DNA of 64,000 nt from Taklimakanibacter sp049323275 (GCA_049323275.1 JBMOOM010000021.1:1-64000); one strand, 5' to 3'. Shown: positions 45,295 to 54,213, numbered from the stretch's first letter. Translations and numbers: made by a program. Notes: generated by a model not told the origin, from the sequence alone.

Positions 45295-45309
45295 TGAAAT
45301 TATATTCCG
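45295..45309. promoter_or_regulatory. Degenerate CGRAA-N5-TTYCG site upstream of the ureohydrolase
   Basis: TGAAATTATATTCCG matches the perfect site at 46294 in eight of ten arm positions. It lies 25 nt upstream of the ureohydrolase start on an AT-rich stretch that also carries another TTCCG half site at 45285. Confidence 0.4.
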
Positions 45310-45360
45310 AAATACAAAATGTCGGAGACGAAGCTCGCTGTCAATGCGGATCGCAAGAAA

Positions 45361-46149
45361 TCAGGTGATCGGTTCGCCGCCGAGATTGGCGAGCTGCGGC
45401 CCGAGGCGGTCCGCCAGGTCGCCCAGCAGCGCGACGCTCTCGCGAATGGAAAGCGTGTCGAGAAACGCATCCCTCAGGCCCAGGAGGCCGAGGCTGAAGA
45501 CGACGCCGGCATCGCCGGAACGCACCGGCACCGCCACCGCGAGCGTCGCCTCGTCGAGCTCGTCGTCGGACAGCGCATAGCCTTTGACGCGGGCCTCCTC
45601 GATGGCGCGCCGCACGTCGGCGGGCTTGGTCAGCGTGCCGGGCCGGTATTTCCGCATCGGCTGCGCGATGGCGCGGCTGATGACGTCATCCGGCTGATGC
45701 GCGAAGAGCACGCGCCCGACCGCCGAGGCGTTGACCGGGAAGTTCTGGCCGGGATGGACCGAGGTGCGCGCCGCGTCGCGCGGCATGAACGTGCAGCACA
45801 GGTCGACGCGTTCATCGCCGAACCGCGCCAGATAGGCGGTGAGATCGAACCGGTCGGCGAGCGCCTGCAATTCGGGCGCGCAGATGCCGCGCAGTCTTTC
45901 GGTGCCGATGCTCATCTGGAACATGCGCTGCAGGCGTGTGCCGAGGCGATAGCGCGCGCGCCGCCCTTCCGAAACGACGAAACCGACATCGACCAGGTTG
46001 CGCAGCAGCCTGAGCGCCGACGGCATCGGCAGGCCGACCCGCTCGGCGACCTCGCTGAGGGAGAGGCCGTCGGGCGGCGCCGCGGCGATGATTTCGAGAA
46101 TGCGCGCCGCTCTTTGCAGGGGCGTGGAGGCCTGGCCTGTCATCGTCAT
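45361..46149 (-). CDS. IclR-family transcriptional regulator
   Basis: Regulator of 262 aa. The winged helix is near residues 8-70 (LSLSEVAERVGLPMPSALRLLRNL) and the effector domain spans about 85-255. ATG 46149 follows AAGGA; an in-frame ATG ten codons upstream lacks one. It is flanked by the ureohydrolase and, divergently, by the second polyamine-type ABC operon, both of which have a CGRAA-N5-TTYCG palindrome in their upstream regions. Confidence 0.84.
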   Translation of the reverse strand: MTMTGQASTPLQRAARILEIIAAAPPDGLSLSEVAERVGLPMPSALRLLRNLVDVGFVVSEGRRARYRLGTRLQRMFQMSIGTERLRGICAPELQALADRFDLTAYLARFGDERVDLCCTFMPRDAARTSVHPGQNFPVNASAVGRVLFAHQPDDVISRAIAQPMRKYRPGTLTKPADVRRAIEEARVKGYALSDDELDEATLAVAVPVRSGDAGVVFSLGLLGLRDAFLDTLSIRESVALLGDLADRLGPQLANLGGEPIT

Positions 46150-46254
46150 GAGAATCCTTGAGCTTCGAGCATTTGCCATAAAAAACCGCGTGTCAAAAGA
46201 GTGGCCCTTGCTCCCGTCCGGAAGCGCCTGAAACGGCGATCTTTGGAAAAGCCG

Positions 46255-46284
46255 TTGACAGACCCGTGCTGTCTAGATCAAAAT
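46255..46284 (+). promoter_or_regulatory. Candidate promoter of the second polyamine-type ABC operon
   Basis: TTGACA (46255-46260) is a perfect -35. The best -10 is CAAAAT (46279-46284) at 18-nt spacing. The IclR-type palindrome at 46294 would cover the start of transcription. Confidence 0.4.
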
Positions 46285-46293
46285 ATCAAAAAA

Positions 46294-46308
46294 CGGAAGA
46301 TAATTCCG
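46294..46308. promoter_or_regulatory. Perfect palindrome CGGAA-N5-TTCCG, candidate IclR operator
   Basis: CGGAAGATAATTCCG is the cleanest of three related dyads in this region. It lies between the divergent iclR and binding-protein genes, about 10 nt downstream of the putative -10 box, a classic repressor position. Confidence 0.6.
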
Positions 46309-46344
46309 AAAAACGAAATTAAGCTGAATGGCAGGAGGAAGGAC

Positions 46345-47409
46345 ATGAAGACGATTTTCCATATTTTGCTCGGTTCGATCGGTTTTGCCGCTTGTGCGGC
46401 GGCGGCCCAGGCCGAGGGCATAGTCACGGTCGTATCCTGGGGTGGCCTCTACACTCAGGTGCAGACAACCTCATTCTACGAGCCCTTCAGCAAGGCGACC
46501 GGCATCATCGTCAAGTCGGAGGACTGGAACGGCAATCTCGGCCAGATCCGCGCCCAGGTCGACGCCAAGAACGTGACCTGGGATGTCGTGATCGGCGACT
46601 CGGCCTTCGCCAAGAAAGGCTGTGAGGAAGGTTTCCTCGAAAAGATCGACGCTTCGGTTACACAGGGCATGGAGAACGACTTCCTGCCCGGCAGCATCTC
46701 GGAATGCGGCGTCGCCAGCGTCGTCTGGGGTTATGTCATCGGCTACGACCAGCGCAAGATCGACGGCAAGCCGGGCTCGGTCGCCGATTTCTTCGATCTG
46801 CAGAAATATCCGGGTAAGCGGGCTTTGCCCAAGCGCCCTGAATCGACTCTCGAATTCGCCCTGATGGCCGACGGCGTTGCGGCCAAGGATGTCTATACGG
46901 TGCTGGCGACCCCGGAAGGCGTCGACCGCGCCTTCAAGAAGCTCGACACGATCAAGAACGAGGTCGTGTGGTGGGAGGCGGGCGCCCAACCGCCGCAGCT
47001 TCTCAATGACGGCGAGGTTACCATGGCGGTCTCCTTTGCCGCCCGGCTCGTCGGCCCGATCCTCGACGACAAGAAGCCCTTCGGCATCCTCTATGACGGC
47101 ATGCTCTACGATCTCGACACCTGGATGATCCCCTTGGGCTCGCCGCACAAGAAGGAGGCGCAGGAATTCATCCGCTTCGCCAGCGCGCCCGAGCGCCTCG
47201 CCGAGCTGGCGACGCGTGCCGGTTATGCGCCGGTGCGGCCTTCCGCCATTGCTTTGGTCGGCAAGCATCCGACCGCCAATGTCGACATGAAGCAGTACAT
47301 GATGACCAACCCGGAAAACATGGCCAATGCACAGCGCATCGATGCGCAGTTCTGGTCGGATAATCTCGACGATCTCAAGGAACGCTTCAACGCTTGGCTG
47401 GCGCAATAA
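46345..47409 (+). CDS. Polyamine-type ABC substrate-binding protein
   Basis: Periplasmic receptor of 354 aa (PotD-like, SBP family 13/8 type). The signal peptide is about residues 1-23 (IFHILLGSIGFAACAAAAQA-E). The mature start is GIVTVVSWGGLYTQVQTTSFYEPF, and later DVVIGDSAFAKKGCEEG and WMIPLGSPHKKEAQEFI appear. AGGAGGAAGG precedes ATG 46345; a much longer in-frame start crosses the promoter. It belongs to the subgroup whose ligands are often small organic amines, acids or opine-like compounds. Confidence 0.83.
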   Translation: MKTIFHILLGSIGFAACAAAAQAEGIVTVVSWGGLYTQVQTTSFYEPFSKATGIIVKSEDWNGNLGQIRAQVDAKNVTWDVVIGDSAFAKKGCEEGFLEKIDASVTQGMENDFLPGSISECGVASVVWGYVIGYDQRKIDGKPGSVADFFDLQKYPGKRALPKRPESTLEFALMADGVAAKDVYTVLATPEGVDRAFKKLDTIKNEVVWWEAGAQPPQLLNDGEVTMAVSFAARLVGPILDDKKPFGILYDGMLYDLDTWMIPLGSPHKKEAQEFIRFASAPERLAELATRAGYAPVRPSAIALVGKHPTANVDMKQYMMTNPENMANAQRIDAQFWSDNLDDLKERFNAWLAQ

Positions 47410-47421
47410 CCGGGGCCACTG

Positions 47422-47454
47422 CCGTGGCGGCCCCGTGTCGCCACGGCTTTTCTT
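47422..47454 (+). terminator. Intrinsic terminator-like hairpin after the binding-protein gene
   Basis: Stem CCGTGGCG (47422-47429) / CGCCACGG (47439-47446) with a 9-nt loop, followed by CTTTTCTT. It lies 12 nt after the stop and before the ATPase gene of the same operon, so it probably sets a higher level of binding protein than of membrane subunits. Confidence 0.65.
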
Positions 47455-47475
47455 CGATTGGATCATCGACAGCAC

Positions 47476-48567
47476 ATGACTTCGCTCGTTTCTCTCCGCG
47501 GCATCCAGAAAACCTATGACGGCAAGCAGCTCGTCGTGAAGAATCTCGACCTCGAGGTGAGCGAGGGCGAGTTCCTGACGCTGCTGGGGCCGTCGGGCTC
47601 GGGAAAAACGACGGTGCTGATGATGCTCGCCGGCTTCGAGACGCCGACCACCGGCGAAATCGTCGTCGCCGGCCAGCAGATGACGCGCCTGCCGCCGCAG
47701 AAGCGCGGCATCGGCATGGTGTTCCAGAACTACGCGCTCTTTCCCAATATGAGCGTCGCGGAAAATCTGGCTTTCCCGCTGGAAGTGCGCAAGCTCGCCG
47801 CGGCCGAGATCCGCGCGCGGGTGGAAAAGTCGCTCGCCATGGTGCGCCTCACGCCTTTCGCCGATCGCCGGCCGGGACAATTGTCGGGCGGCCAGCAGCA
47901 GCGTGTGGCGCTCGCCCGCGCCCTCATCTTCGAGCCGCGCCTCGTGCTGATGGACGAGCCCTTGGGCGCACTCGACAAGAACCTGCGCGAGCAGATGCAA
48001 TATGAGATCAAGCAGATCCATGCCCGGCTCGGCGTGACGGTCGTTTATGTGACGCACGACCAGTCCGAGGCCCTGACCATGTCGGACCGCGTCGCCGTCT
48101 TCAACGACGGCATCATCCAGCAGATCTGCCCGCCCAAGGAGCTCTATGAACGCCCGGCCAATTCCTTCGTCGCGGGTTTCATCGGCGAGAACAACCGGCT
48201 GCCCGGCGTCGTTCGCAAGATCATCGACGATGATTGCCTCGTCGAGATCGCGCCGGGCGTCACGGTCAAAGCCCGCAAGGTCGGTGTCCAGGCGCCGGCC
48301 GACCAGACGACGCTTTCCATAAGGCCCGAGCGGGTGAGGCTTTCGCCCAAGTCGGGCGAGGTCGATACCGTCATCGCCGGTGAGGTCGAGACGGTGCTCT
48401 ATCATGGCGACCACATTCGCGCGCATTTGCGTGGGCTGGGACCGTCGCCTTTCGTGATCAAGCTTCCCAACAACAATGGCGCCGCGGCGAAGCTCGTCGC
48501 CGGCGCGCATGTCTCGGTCGGCTGGGCGTCGCAGGACTGCCTGGCGCTCGACCTGATGGAGGCCTGA
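47476..48567 (+). CDS. Polyamine-type ABC transporter ATPase (PotA-like)
   Basis: ATPase of 363 aa. Walker A GPSGSGKTT is near residues 40-48, followed by LSGGQQQ, Walker B LVLMDEPLGALD and H-loop VTHDQSEA. A TOBE domain (SIRPERVRL) follows. ATG 47476 is preferred to the in-frame TTG at 47458. The next gene begins 1 nt after the stop. Confidence 0.86.
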   Translation: MTSLVSLRGIQKTYDGKQLVVKNLDLEVSEGEFLTLLGPSGSGKTTVLMMLAGFETPTTGEIVVAGQQMTRLPPQKRGIGMVFQNYALFPNMSVAENLAFPLEVRKLAAAEIRARVEKSLAMVRLTPFADRRPGQLSGGQQQRVALARALIFEPRLVLMDEPLGALDKNLREQMQYEIKQIHARLGVTVVYVTHDQSEALTMSDRVAVFNDGIIQQICPPKELYERPANSFVAGFIGENNRLPGVVRKIIDDDCLVEIAPGVTVKARKVGVQAPADQTTLSIRPERVRLSPKSGEVDTVIAGEVETVLYHGDHIRAHLRGLGPSPFVIKLPNNNGAAAKLVAGAHVSVGWASQDCLALDLMEA

Positions 48568-48568
48568 C

Positions 48569-49831
48569 ATGTCGGCGCCCATCTCCGCCGAAATGATGGC
48601 CGGTGCGAGCCCGGTCGCCATGCCGGCCGATATCGAGAGAGCGGCGCGGCGCGTCGAGCGCCGCCAGGGCCTGCGCGCCGCTCTGCTCGTGCTGCCATTG
48701 ATCATCCTCATCGCTTTCGCCTTTCTCATTCCCGTCGGCCTGCTTCTGTTCAAGAGCGTCGACAACCCGGTCGTCGCCGATGGGCTGCCTGAAACGCTGG
48801 CGGCGCTCGCCACGTGGTCGCCGGCGGATGGCGCGCCGGCCGATGCCGTTTATGCGGGCCTGAAGAGGGATATCCTCAAAGCCAAGTCCGACGGTACGCT
48901 GGGCATCATCGGCGCCAGGCTCAACCAGGACACGCCCGGCGCGCGGAGCCTGCTGCAGGCGACCGGTCGCAAGCTCGAAGTCGCGACCGACACCGATCCG
49001 CGCCAGGCCTTCATCGCCATCGACAAACGCTGGGGTGCACCCGAGATCTTCGGCGCCATCCGCAATGCCGGCGACCGCTACACGTTCAATTATTACCTCA
49101 ACGCTCTCGATCTCATCCGCGACACGGCCGGCGACATCGTCGCCAAGCCGGAAGGCCAGCGGCTCCATATCAACCTGTTCATCCGCACCGTCTGGGTGAG
49201 CGCGCTCACCGCCTTCGTCTGCTTCCTGCTCGCTTATCCCATCGCCTATCTGCTGGCGCATCTGCCGGCGCGCCGCGCCAATCTGCTGATGATCATCGTG
49301 CTGCTGCCGTTCTGGACCTCGATCCTGGTGCGCATCACCAGCTGGATCGCGCTTCTCCAGAAGCAGGGCGTCGTCAATGACGCGCTGGCGGCTCTGGGCG
49401 TGATCGGCGAGGCCGGCCGGCTGGCGCTCATCTACAATATGACGGGCACGATCATCGTCGGCACCCACATCCTTCTGCCCTTCTTCGTGCTGCCGCTCTA
49501 CAGCGTGATGAAGACGGTCAATCCCAATCTGGTGCGCGCCGCGACATCTTTGGGCGCGAGCCCGTTCACCGCCTTCCGGCGCGTCTATTTCCCGCTCACC
49601 GTGCCCGGCATCTTCGCCGGCTCCAGTCTCGTCTTCATCCTGTGCACCGGCTATTTCATCACCCCGGCCCTGGTCGGCGGTCAGAACGGCCAGCTCATCA
49701 GCAACATCATCGCCTATCACATGCAGCAGTCGCTCAACTGGGGCCTCGCCGCCGCGCTCAGCACGCTGCTCCTGGTGATGATCGGCGTCGTCTATATTCT
49801 CTATACGCGCCTCGTGCGCGACCAGCGGTGA
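48569..49831 (+). CDS. ABC permease with large periplasmic insertion (PotB-like)
   Basis: Permease of 420 aa, about 110 residues longer than usual. The first helix (about residues 36-60, LLVLPLIILIAFAFLIPVGLLLF) is separated from the other five by about 145 hydrophilic residues (65-208) predicted to lie in the periplasm. The rest is ordinary, with coupling loop AATSLGASPFTAFRRVYFPLTVPGIFAG. The insertion has no motif I recognise and may contact the binding protein. Confidence 0.82.
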   Translation: MSAPISAEMMAGASPVAMPADIERAARRVERRQGLRAALLVLPLIILIAFAFLIPVGLLLFKSVDNPVVADGLPETLAALATWSPADGAPADAVYAGLKRDILKAKSDGTLGIIGARLNQDTPGARSLLQATGRKLEVATDTDPRQAFIAIDKRWGAPEIFGAIRNAGDRYTFNYYLNALDLIRDTAGDIVAKPEGQRLHINLFIRTVWVSALTAFVCFLLAYPIAYLLAHLPARRANLLMIIVLLPFWTSILVRITSWIALLQKQGVVNDALAALGVIGEAGRLALIYNMTGTIIVGTHILLPFFVLPLYSVMKTVNPNLVRAATSLGASPFTAFRRVYFPLTVPGIFAGSSLVFILCTGYFITPALVGGQNGQLISNIIAYHMQQSLNWGLAAALSTLLLVMIGVVYILYTRLVRDQR

Positions 49832-49837
49832 GCATCC

Positions 49838-50698
49838 ATGTTCCTCCCCGTGAGTCCCACCGCTGGCCCGCTTGAAAGACTGTGGCATGTCGTCTTCTCC
49901 GGCCTCTGCCTCGCCATCTTCGCCTTTCTCATCCTGCCGCTGGTCATCGTGGTGCCGCTGTCCTTCAATGCGGAGGCCTATTTCACTTTCACCCGCGAGA
50001 TGCTGTCGCTGTCGCCCGAGGCTTTCTCGCTGCGCTGGTACCGCGAGCTCTTCACCAATCCGCAATGGGCGGCCGCGTTCCGCAACAGCCTGTTCGTCGC
50101 CTTGGGCGCGACCCTCATCGCCACCACGCTGGGCACCGTCGCGGCGCTGGGGCTCGCCAAGCTGAAGCCGGCGCTCAGGGCCTCGGTGATGATCCTGCTG
50201 CTGTCGCCGATGATCATTCCGATCGTCATCGTCGCGGCGGCGCTCTATTTCTTCTTCACCGCCATCGGCCTCGCCCAGACTTTGACCGGCCTCATTCTGG
50301 CGCATGCGATGCTGGGCGCGCCTTTCGTGGTGACGACCGTGCTCGCCACTCTGTCCGGCTTCGACTGGAATCTGGTGCGCGCCGCGGCGAGCCTTGGCTC
50401 AGGTCCGGTCCACACTTTCCGGAAGGTGACACTGCCCGCCATCGCGCCGGGCGTCATCTCGGGTGGACTGTTCGCCTTCATCACCTCGCTCGACGAAGTC
50501 GTGGTGGTCATGTTCCTGGCCAGCGTCGATCAGCGCACCGTGCCGCGCCAGATGTGGAGCGGCATCCGCGAGCAGTTGAGCCCGACCATCCTCGCCGCGG
50601 CGACGCTCCTCATCGTCGCTTCCTTCCTGCTGCTGCTCTTCGCCGAGATGATCCGCCGGCGCAACGAGGCGGCGCGCGCTTTCACCGACAAGGACTAG
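49838..50698 (+). CDS. ABC transporter permease (PotC-like)
   Basis: Permease of 286 aa with six predicted helices. The coupling loop is AAASLGSGPVHTFRKVTLPAIAPGVISG, and SLDEVVVVMFLAS near the end is the usual PotC motif. It follows the PotB-like gene by 6 nt and precedes an M20 hydrolase by 2 nt, so transport and hydrolysis are tightly co-expressed. Confidence 0.85.
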   Translation: MFLPVSPTAGPLERLWHVVFSGLCLAIFAFLILPLVIVVPLSFNAEAYFTFTREMLSLSPEAFSLRWYRELFTNPQWAAAFRNSLFVALGATLIATTLGTVAALGLAKLKPALRASVMILLLSPMIIPIVIVAAALYFFFTAIGLAQTLTGLILAHAMLGAPFVVTTVLATLSGFDWNLVRAAASLGSGPVHTFRKVTLPAIAPGVISGGLFAFITSLDEVVVVMFLASVDQRTVPRQMWSGIREQLSPTILAAATLLIVASFLLLLFAEMIRRRNEAARAFTDKD

Positions 50699-50700
50699 AG

Positions 50701-51912
50701 ATGAATATCGCAGTGAAACCCGACCTTGAAGCCAGGGTCGATCAGGCGCTCGACATGGACGGCATGATCGCCGCCTGCCAGGAGGTCATCCGCGTGCCGA
50801 GCCTCTCTTATGAAGAGCAGGCGGTCGGCCGGGTCTATGCCGGGCATTTGCGCAAACTCGGCTTCGACGAAGTCGAGATCGACGGCCATGGCAATGTGGT
50901 GGCGCGCCTGCACGGCGCCGGCAACGGCCCGTCCTTGATGATCAACGGGCATATCGACCACGTGCCGGCGGGCGAGATGGTCGACCCGCATTCCGGCGCG
51001 ATCGTCGATGCGGCGCGTTGGGGCGAGGCGGGCAAGGCCATCTATGGCCGCGGCACCTGCGACATGAAGTGCAATGTCATGGCGAGCGCCTATGCGGTGG
51101 CGGCGATCAAGCGCGCCGGCGTCAGGCTCAACGGCGATATCGTCTTCGTCGCCGATGTCGCCGAGGAAGTGGATTCGCCGACCGGCGTCGTCTCCGTCAT
51201 CGAGCGTGGCGTGCGCGCCGATTACGGCCTCAACACCGAATCGTCGCGCGGCCATGTCCATATCGGCCATCGCGGCAAGATCGATGTCGAGCTCGAAGTG
51301 CATGGCCGCACGTCGCATGCCTCCGAACCGGGCAACGGCCTCAATGCCGCTTTCCAGGCGGTGCCTCTGCTGAAGGCGCTCGAGGCCTATGCCGGGCGCC
51401 TCGGCACCGATGAGCTACTGGGTCCGGCCACCGTGACCGTCATTTCGGTGCGCACCACGCCCGACAACGGCACCGCCGTCGTCCCCGACCGCTGCATCGT
51501 CCGCGTCGACCGGCGTTATGTGCGGGGCGAGACGGCCGAGACCTGCGAAGCCGAACTGCGCGCGCTGATCGGCGAGCTGGCGCGGAGCGTTCCCGACTTC
51601 CGCTGTGACTTCCGGCTGATGACGCATTATCCGCTGATGTATGTGCCGCCCGACAATCCGGTCATCACGGCGGCACTCGCCGCGCGCCGGAGCGCCATCG
51701 GCAGGGAGGACGACCTCTCCGCCTGGCGTTTCGGCGTCAACGGCACCTTCATGTGCCGCGCCGGCATTCCGACCGTGGGTTTGGGACCCGGCAATGAGAA
51801 ATGGGCGCATACGCCCGACGAGCACATCCTCATCGACGATCTGACCGAGACCTGCCGCATCTGGACGCGCTTCATCCTGCGCGTCTGCGGCGTGGCCTCG
51901 GCGCCAACATGA
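50701..51912 (+). CDS. M20-family metallohydrolase (YgeY/ArgE-like)
   Basis: Zinc-dependent amidohydrolase of 403 aa. Metal ligands are His84 and Asp86 (GHIDHVP) and Asp121 (GRGTCDMKC), and the catalytic pair is Glu155/Glu156 (AEEV). The family glycine after DMK is replaced by Cys124. A dimerisation domain (HIGHRGKIDVELEVHGRTSHAS) is present. The N-terminal GFDEVEIDGHGNVVARL resembles YgeY-type enzymes. It should deacylate or cleave an N-acyl compound imported by the preceding ABC system, freeing an amine for the next gene's aminotransferase. Confidence 0.78.
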   Translation: MNIAVKPDLEARVDQALDMDGMIAACQEVIRVPSLSYEEQAVGRVYAGHLRKLGFDEVEIDGHGNVVARLHGAGNGPSLMINGHIDHVPAGEMVDPHSGAIVDAARWGEAGKAIYGRGTCDMKCNVMASAYAVAAIKRAGVRLNGDIVFVADVAEEVDSPTGVVSVIERGVRADYGLNTESSRGHVHIGHRGKIDVELEVHGRTSHASEPGNGLNAAFQAVPLLKALEAYAGRLGTDELLGPATVTVISVRTTPDNGTAVVPDRCIVRVDRRYVRGETAETCEAELRALIGELARSVPDFRCDFRLMTHYPLMYVPPDNPVITAALAARRSAIGREDDLSAWRFGVNGTFMCRAGIPTVGLGPGNEKWAHTPDEHILIDDLTETCRIWTRFILRVCGVASAPT

Positions 51913-51925
51913 AAGGAGATATATA

Positions 51926-53233
51926 ATGAGCAGACTTCTTCAGACCGGCCTCAATGCCGGCAAGGAACCTTTGGTCAAGGTGGTGGGCGGCGAAGGCATA
52001 CGCTTCATCCTCGCCGACGGCCGCAAGGTCATCGACGGCAGCACGACCGGCGGGCCCCTGGGCCACGCCCATCCCGACATGGTCGAGGCCATTCACAAGG
52101 CGGCCGAGAATCCGGTCATCAATGAAGGCTGGTTCTGGGCCGAGCGCGAGAAGGCGGCGGAGGAGCTGATCGACATCGCCTTCGAAGGAGAGAAGAGCTG
52201 GGTCGGTGCGGTACGTTTTTTCCTGAGCGGCAGCGAGGCGAATGACCTTGCCCTCACCTTGTCGCAGGCGATGACCGGCCGCACCCCGCTCGCCACACGC
52301 GAGCGCGCCTATCACGGCATGGCCGGCCTGGCGCGCCAGATGACGGTGCAGCCCCATTGGCATGGCGGCCTCGCCATCCAGGGCGGCGGCTCGCGCCCGG
52401 TTCCCAATCCGGTGCCGGTGCGCGTCATTCCCGCACCCCTCAATGCGAAATATGGCGTCATCGACGACCGCCGTCCTCTGGTGGAGCGGCTCGCGGGCGT
52501 CGAGGCAACCCTGTCCGACACCGCGGCCACCCTCATCGATTACACCCAGGGCGGTATCTATTATGACGCCGCCTATCAGGATCTTGTCGCCGATGCGGCG
52601 CGCAAGGCGGGATCGCTGTGGATCGCCGATGAGGTGGTGACCGGCCTCGGCCGCAGCGGCCGCTGGTTCGCCTTCCAAGGCGGCAGGACGCGGCCCGATA
52701 TGGTGACGCTCGGCAAATGCCTCGCCGGCGGTTCGTCGCCGGCCGGTGCCGTCGTGCTCTCCAAGGACCTCGTCGATGAGCTGAAGGACAAGAGCTGGCA
52801 GACCTACAGCACCTTCCGGGCGCATCCGATGGCGGTCGCCTGCATCCGCGCTTATCTGCGCGTCGTGTCCCGTGACGGGCTGCTCGCCCGCTCGCGCGAC
52901 ATGGCCGGGCGGCTGGAGAAGGGCCTGATGGCGGTCGCCCAGAAACATCCGAGCGTCAGCCGCTTGGACGGCTTCGGCCTGCACTGGACGGTCGAGCTGC
53001 ACGGGCCGGACTGGCGCAACTGGTATGCCGACACCGCCGCGCCGCCGGTCGCCTCGCGCGTTGCGGCACGGGCTCTGGAGGCGGGCGCCGTGATCGGCAC
53101 CAGCGGCGAGCAGACCTCGCTGTTCCTGTGCCCGCCGATGGTGAGTACGGATCGCGACATCGACGAGTTGCTGGCGGCGCTCGATCACGGTCTCGAGCTC
53201 GCCGATGAAGAATATGCCCGGGCGGCCGCTTGA
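51926..53233 (+). CDS. Class III PLP enzyme, glutamate-1-semialdehyde-aminomutase-like aminotransferase
   Basis: PLP enzyme of 435 aa after a strong AAAGGAG. FLSGSEANDLAL is the phosphate-binding loop, IADEVVTGLGRSG carries the PLP Asp, and Lys264 in TLGKCLAGGSSPAGA is the Schiff-base lysine. The GGPLGHAHPDM opening and the lysine context fall near glutamate-1-semialdehyde aminomutases, but the operon (transporter, M20 hydrolase, NTF2-like protein) argues for catabolic transamination, not heme synthesis. Confidence 0.8.
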   Translation: MSRLLQTGLNAGKEPLVKVVGGEGIRFILADGRKVIDGSTTGGPLGHAHPDMVEAIHKAAENPVINEGWFWAEREKAAEELIDIAFEGEKSWVGAVRFFLSGSEANDLALTLSQAMTGRTPLATRERAYHGMAGLARQMTVQPHWHGGLAIQGGGSRPVPNPVPVRVIPAPLNAKYGVIDDRRPLVERLAGVEATLSDTAATLIDYTQGGIYYDAAYQDLVADAARKAGSLWIADEVVTGLGRSGRWFAFQGGRTRPDMVTLGKCLAGGSSPAGAVVLSKDLVDELKDKSWQTYSTFRAHPMAVACIRAYLRVVSRDGLLARSRDMAGRLEKGLMAVAQKHPSVSRLDGFGLHWTVELHGPDWRNWYADTAAPPVASRVAARALEAGAVIGTSGEQTSLFLCPPMVSTDRDIDELLAALDHGLELADEEYARAAA

Positions 53234-53248
53234 GGAAAGGTGACGCAT

Positions 53249-53614
53249 ATGAGCAATGATCTCCGCAAGGCGGTGCAGACCTATCTCGACGGTCTCTATC
53301 AGGGCGACACGGATCTGTTCCGTGAGGTATTCCATCCCGAGGCGCGGCTCTTTTCGGCGACGGGCGGTCAACTGACCGCCCTCAGCCTCGCGCAATATCT
53401 CGACATCGTCAGCGGCCGACCGTCGCCTGCCTCACGCGGCGACACGCGCCGCGACGAGATCGTGAGCCTCGTCGAGGCGAGCCCGACGACGGCGCATGCG
53501 CGTCTCCGGAATGCCTATCACCCGAAACATTTCACCGACGATCTCACCTTCATCAAGATCGACGGCGCGTGGCGCATCATCGCCAAGGTCTGGCATTTCG
53601 ATCTGGTGGCGTGA
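53249..53614 (+). CDS. NTF2-like (SnoaL/lumazine-binding-type) small protein
   Basis: Protein of 121 aa with the cone-shaped NTF2 pattern: an N-terminal helix pair (LRKAVQTYLDGLYQGD), VFHPEARLF, and closing strands TFIKIDGAWRIIAKVWHFD. ATG 53249 follows GAGGAAAGG; the GTG at 53240 lies inside that ribosome site. Such proteins are often small isomerases, dehydratases or ligand carriers. It ends the second polyamine-type operon. Exact function unknown. Confidence 0.7.
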   Translation: MSNDLRKAVQTYLDGLYQGDTDLFREVFHPEARLFSATGGQLTALSLAQYLDIVSGRPSPASRGDTRRDEIVSLVEASPTTAHARLRNAYHPKHFTDDLTFIKIDGAWRIIAKVWHFDLVA

Positions 53615-53621
53615 CGGACGC

Positions 53622-53709
53622 GTGCGCAGCGAGCCTCGAAGGGTAAAGCGGTGCTCCATCCTGATGGATGCTTCGAGGCCCGGCTGCGCCGGGCACCTCA
53701 GCATGAGGG
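53622..53709. repeat. Dispersed palindromic repeat, truncated copy
   Basis: Second copy of the element at 20043-20153. It keeps GCGCAGCGAGCCTCGAAG, CTTCGAGGCCCGGC and CACCTCAGCATGAGG, but the outer left arm is missing next to the end of the NTF2-like gene. An inner stem CATCC-TGAT-GGATG is added. It separates the convergent NTF2-like and lrp genes. Confidence 0.7.
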
Positions 53710-53721
53710 ATGGGTAGAGAG

Positions 53722-54213
53722 CTAATCGATGATCGACAGCGGCACCGGGCCATTCGTCTTGACGTTCTCCATCGAGACGCAGGTCCGGAAGCTCTTCACA
53801 TTGCCGCCTTCGAAGAAGAGGGCACGGGTGAGCTCGGTATATTCCTCCATGTCGCTGACATTCATGATCAGGATGAAGTCCATGTCGCCGGTGACGTAAT
53901 AACACTGGCGGACCTGCGGGCAGGCGAGGAAGCGTTCCTTCATCCCGTCGAGGAGGTCGAGCCGCTCATTCTCGGTGGTGACCTCGACCACGATGGTGAG
54001 CGGTCGCCCGACCGCCGTCTCGTCGATCACCGAAATATCCTGCGCGATGACGCCGGCCTCGCGCAGCGCCTGCAGCCGGCGTGCCACGGCCGGCGGCGAC
54101 AGGCCGATACGGTCGGCGATGACCCGCTGCGGCATCTGGTTGTCGAGCTGGACGGCACTCAGGATCTTGAGATCGAAATTATCGAGCGTCAGCGGTTGCG
54201 GTCGCCTGGCCAT
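53722..54213 (-). CDS. Lrp/AsnC-family transcriptional regulator
   Basis: Regulator of 163 aa. The helix-turn-helix (about residues 8-60) includes QRVIADRIGLSPPAVARRLQAL. The RAM ligand-binding domain follows, with CPQVRQCYYVTGDMDFILIM and the ENVKTNGPVPL end. ATG 54213 is the conserved Lrp length; an 81-codon extension would overlap the divergent gene. It is transcribed away from diaminopropionate ammonia-lyase and probably activates that operon in response to an amino acid. Confidence 0.88.
   Translation of the reverse strand: MARRPQPLTLDNFDLKILSAVQLDNQMPQRVIADRIGLSPPAVARRLQALREAGVIAQDISVIDETAVGRPLTIVVEVTTENERLDLLDGMKERFLACPQVRQCYYVTGDMDFILIMNVSDMEEYTELTRALFFEGGNVKSFRTCVSMENVKTNGPVPLSIID

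Noticed and set aside
46471..50305. Long minus-strand frames (780 and 615 aa) opposite the second polyamine-type operon
   Set aside because: They are shadows of the receptor, ATPase and permease genes and lack ribosome sites or domains.
51926..53233. HemL (glutamate-1-semialdehyde aminomutase) for heme synthesis
   Set aside because: Similarity is at the subfamily level only, and the operon with a transporter and M20 hydrolase argues for catabolic transamination.
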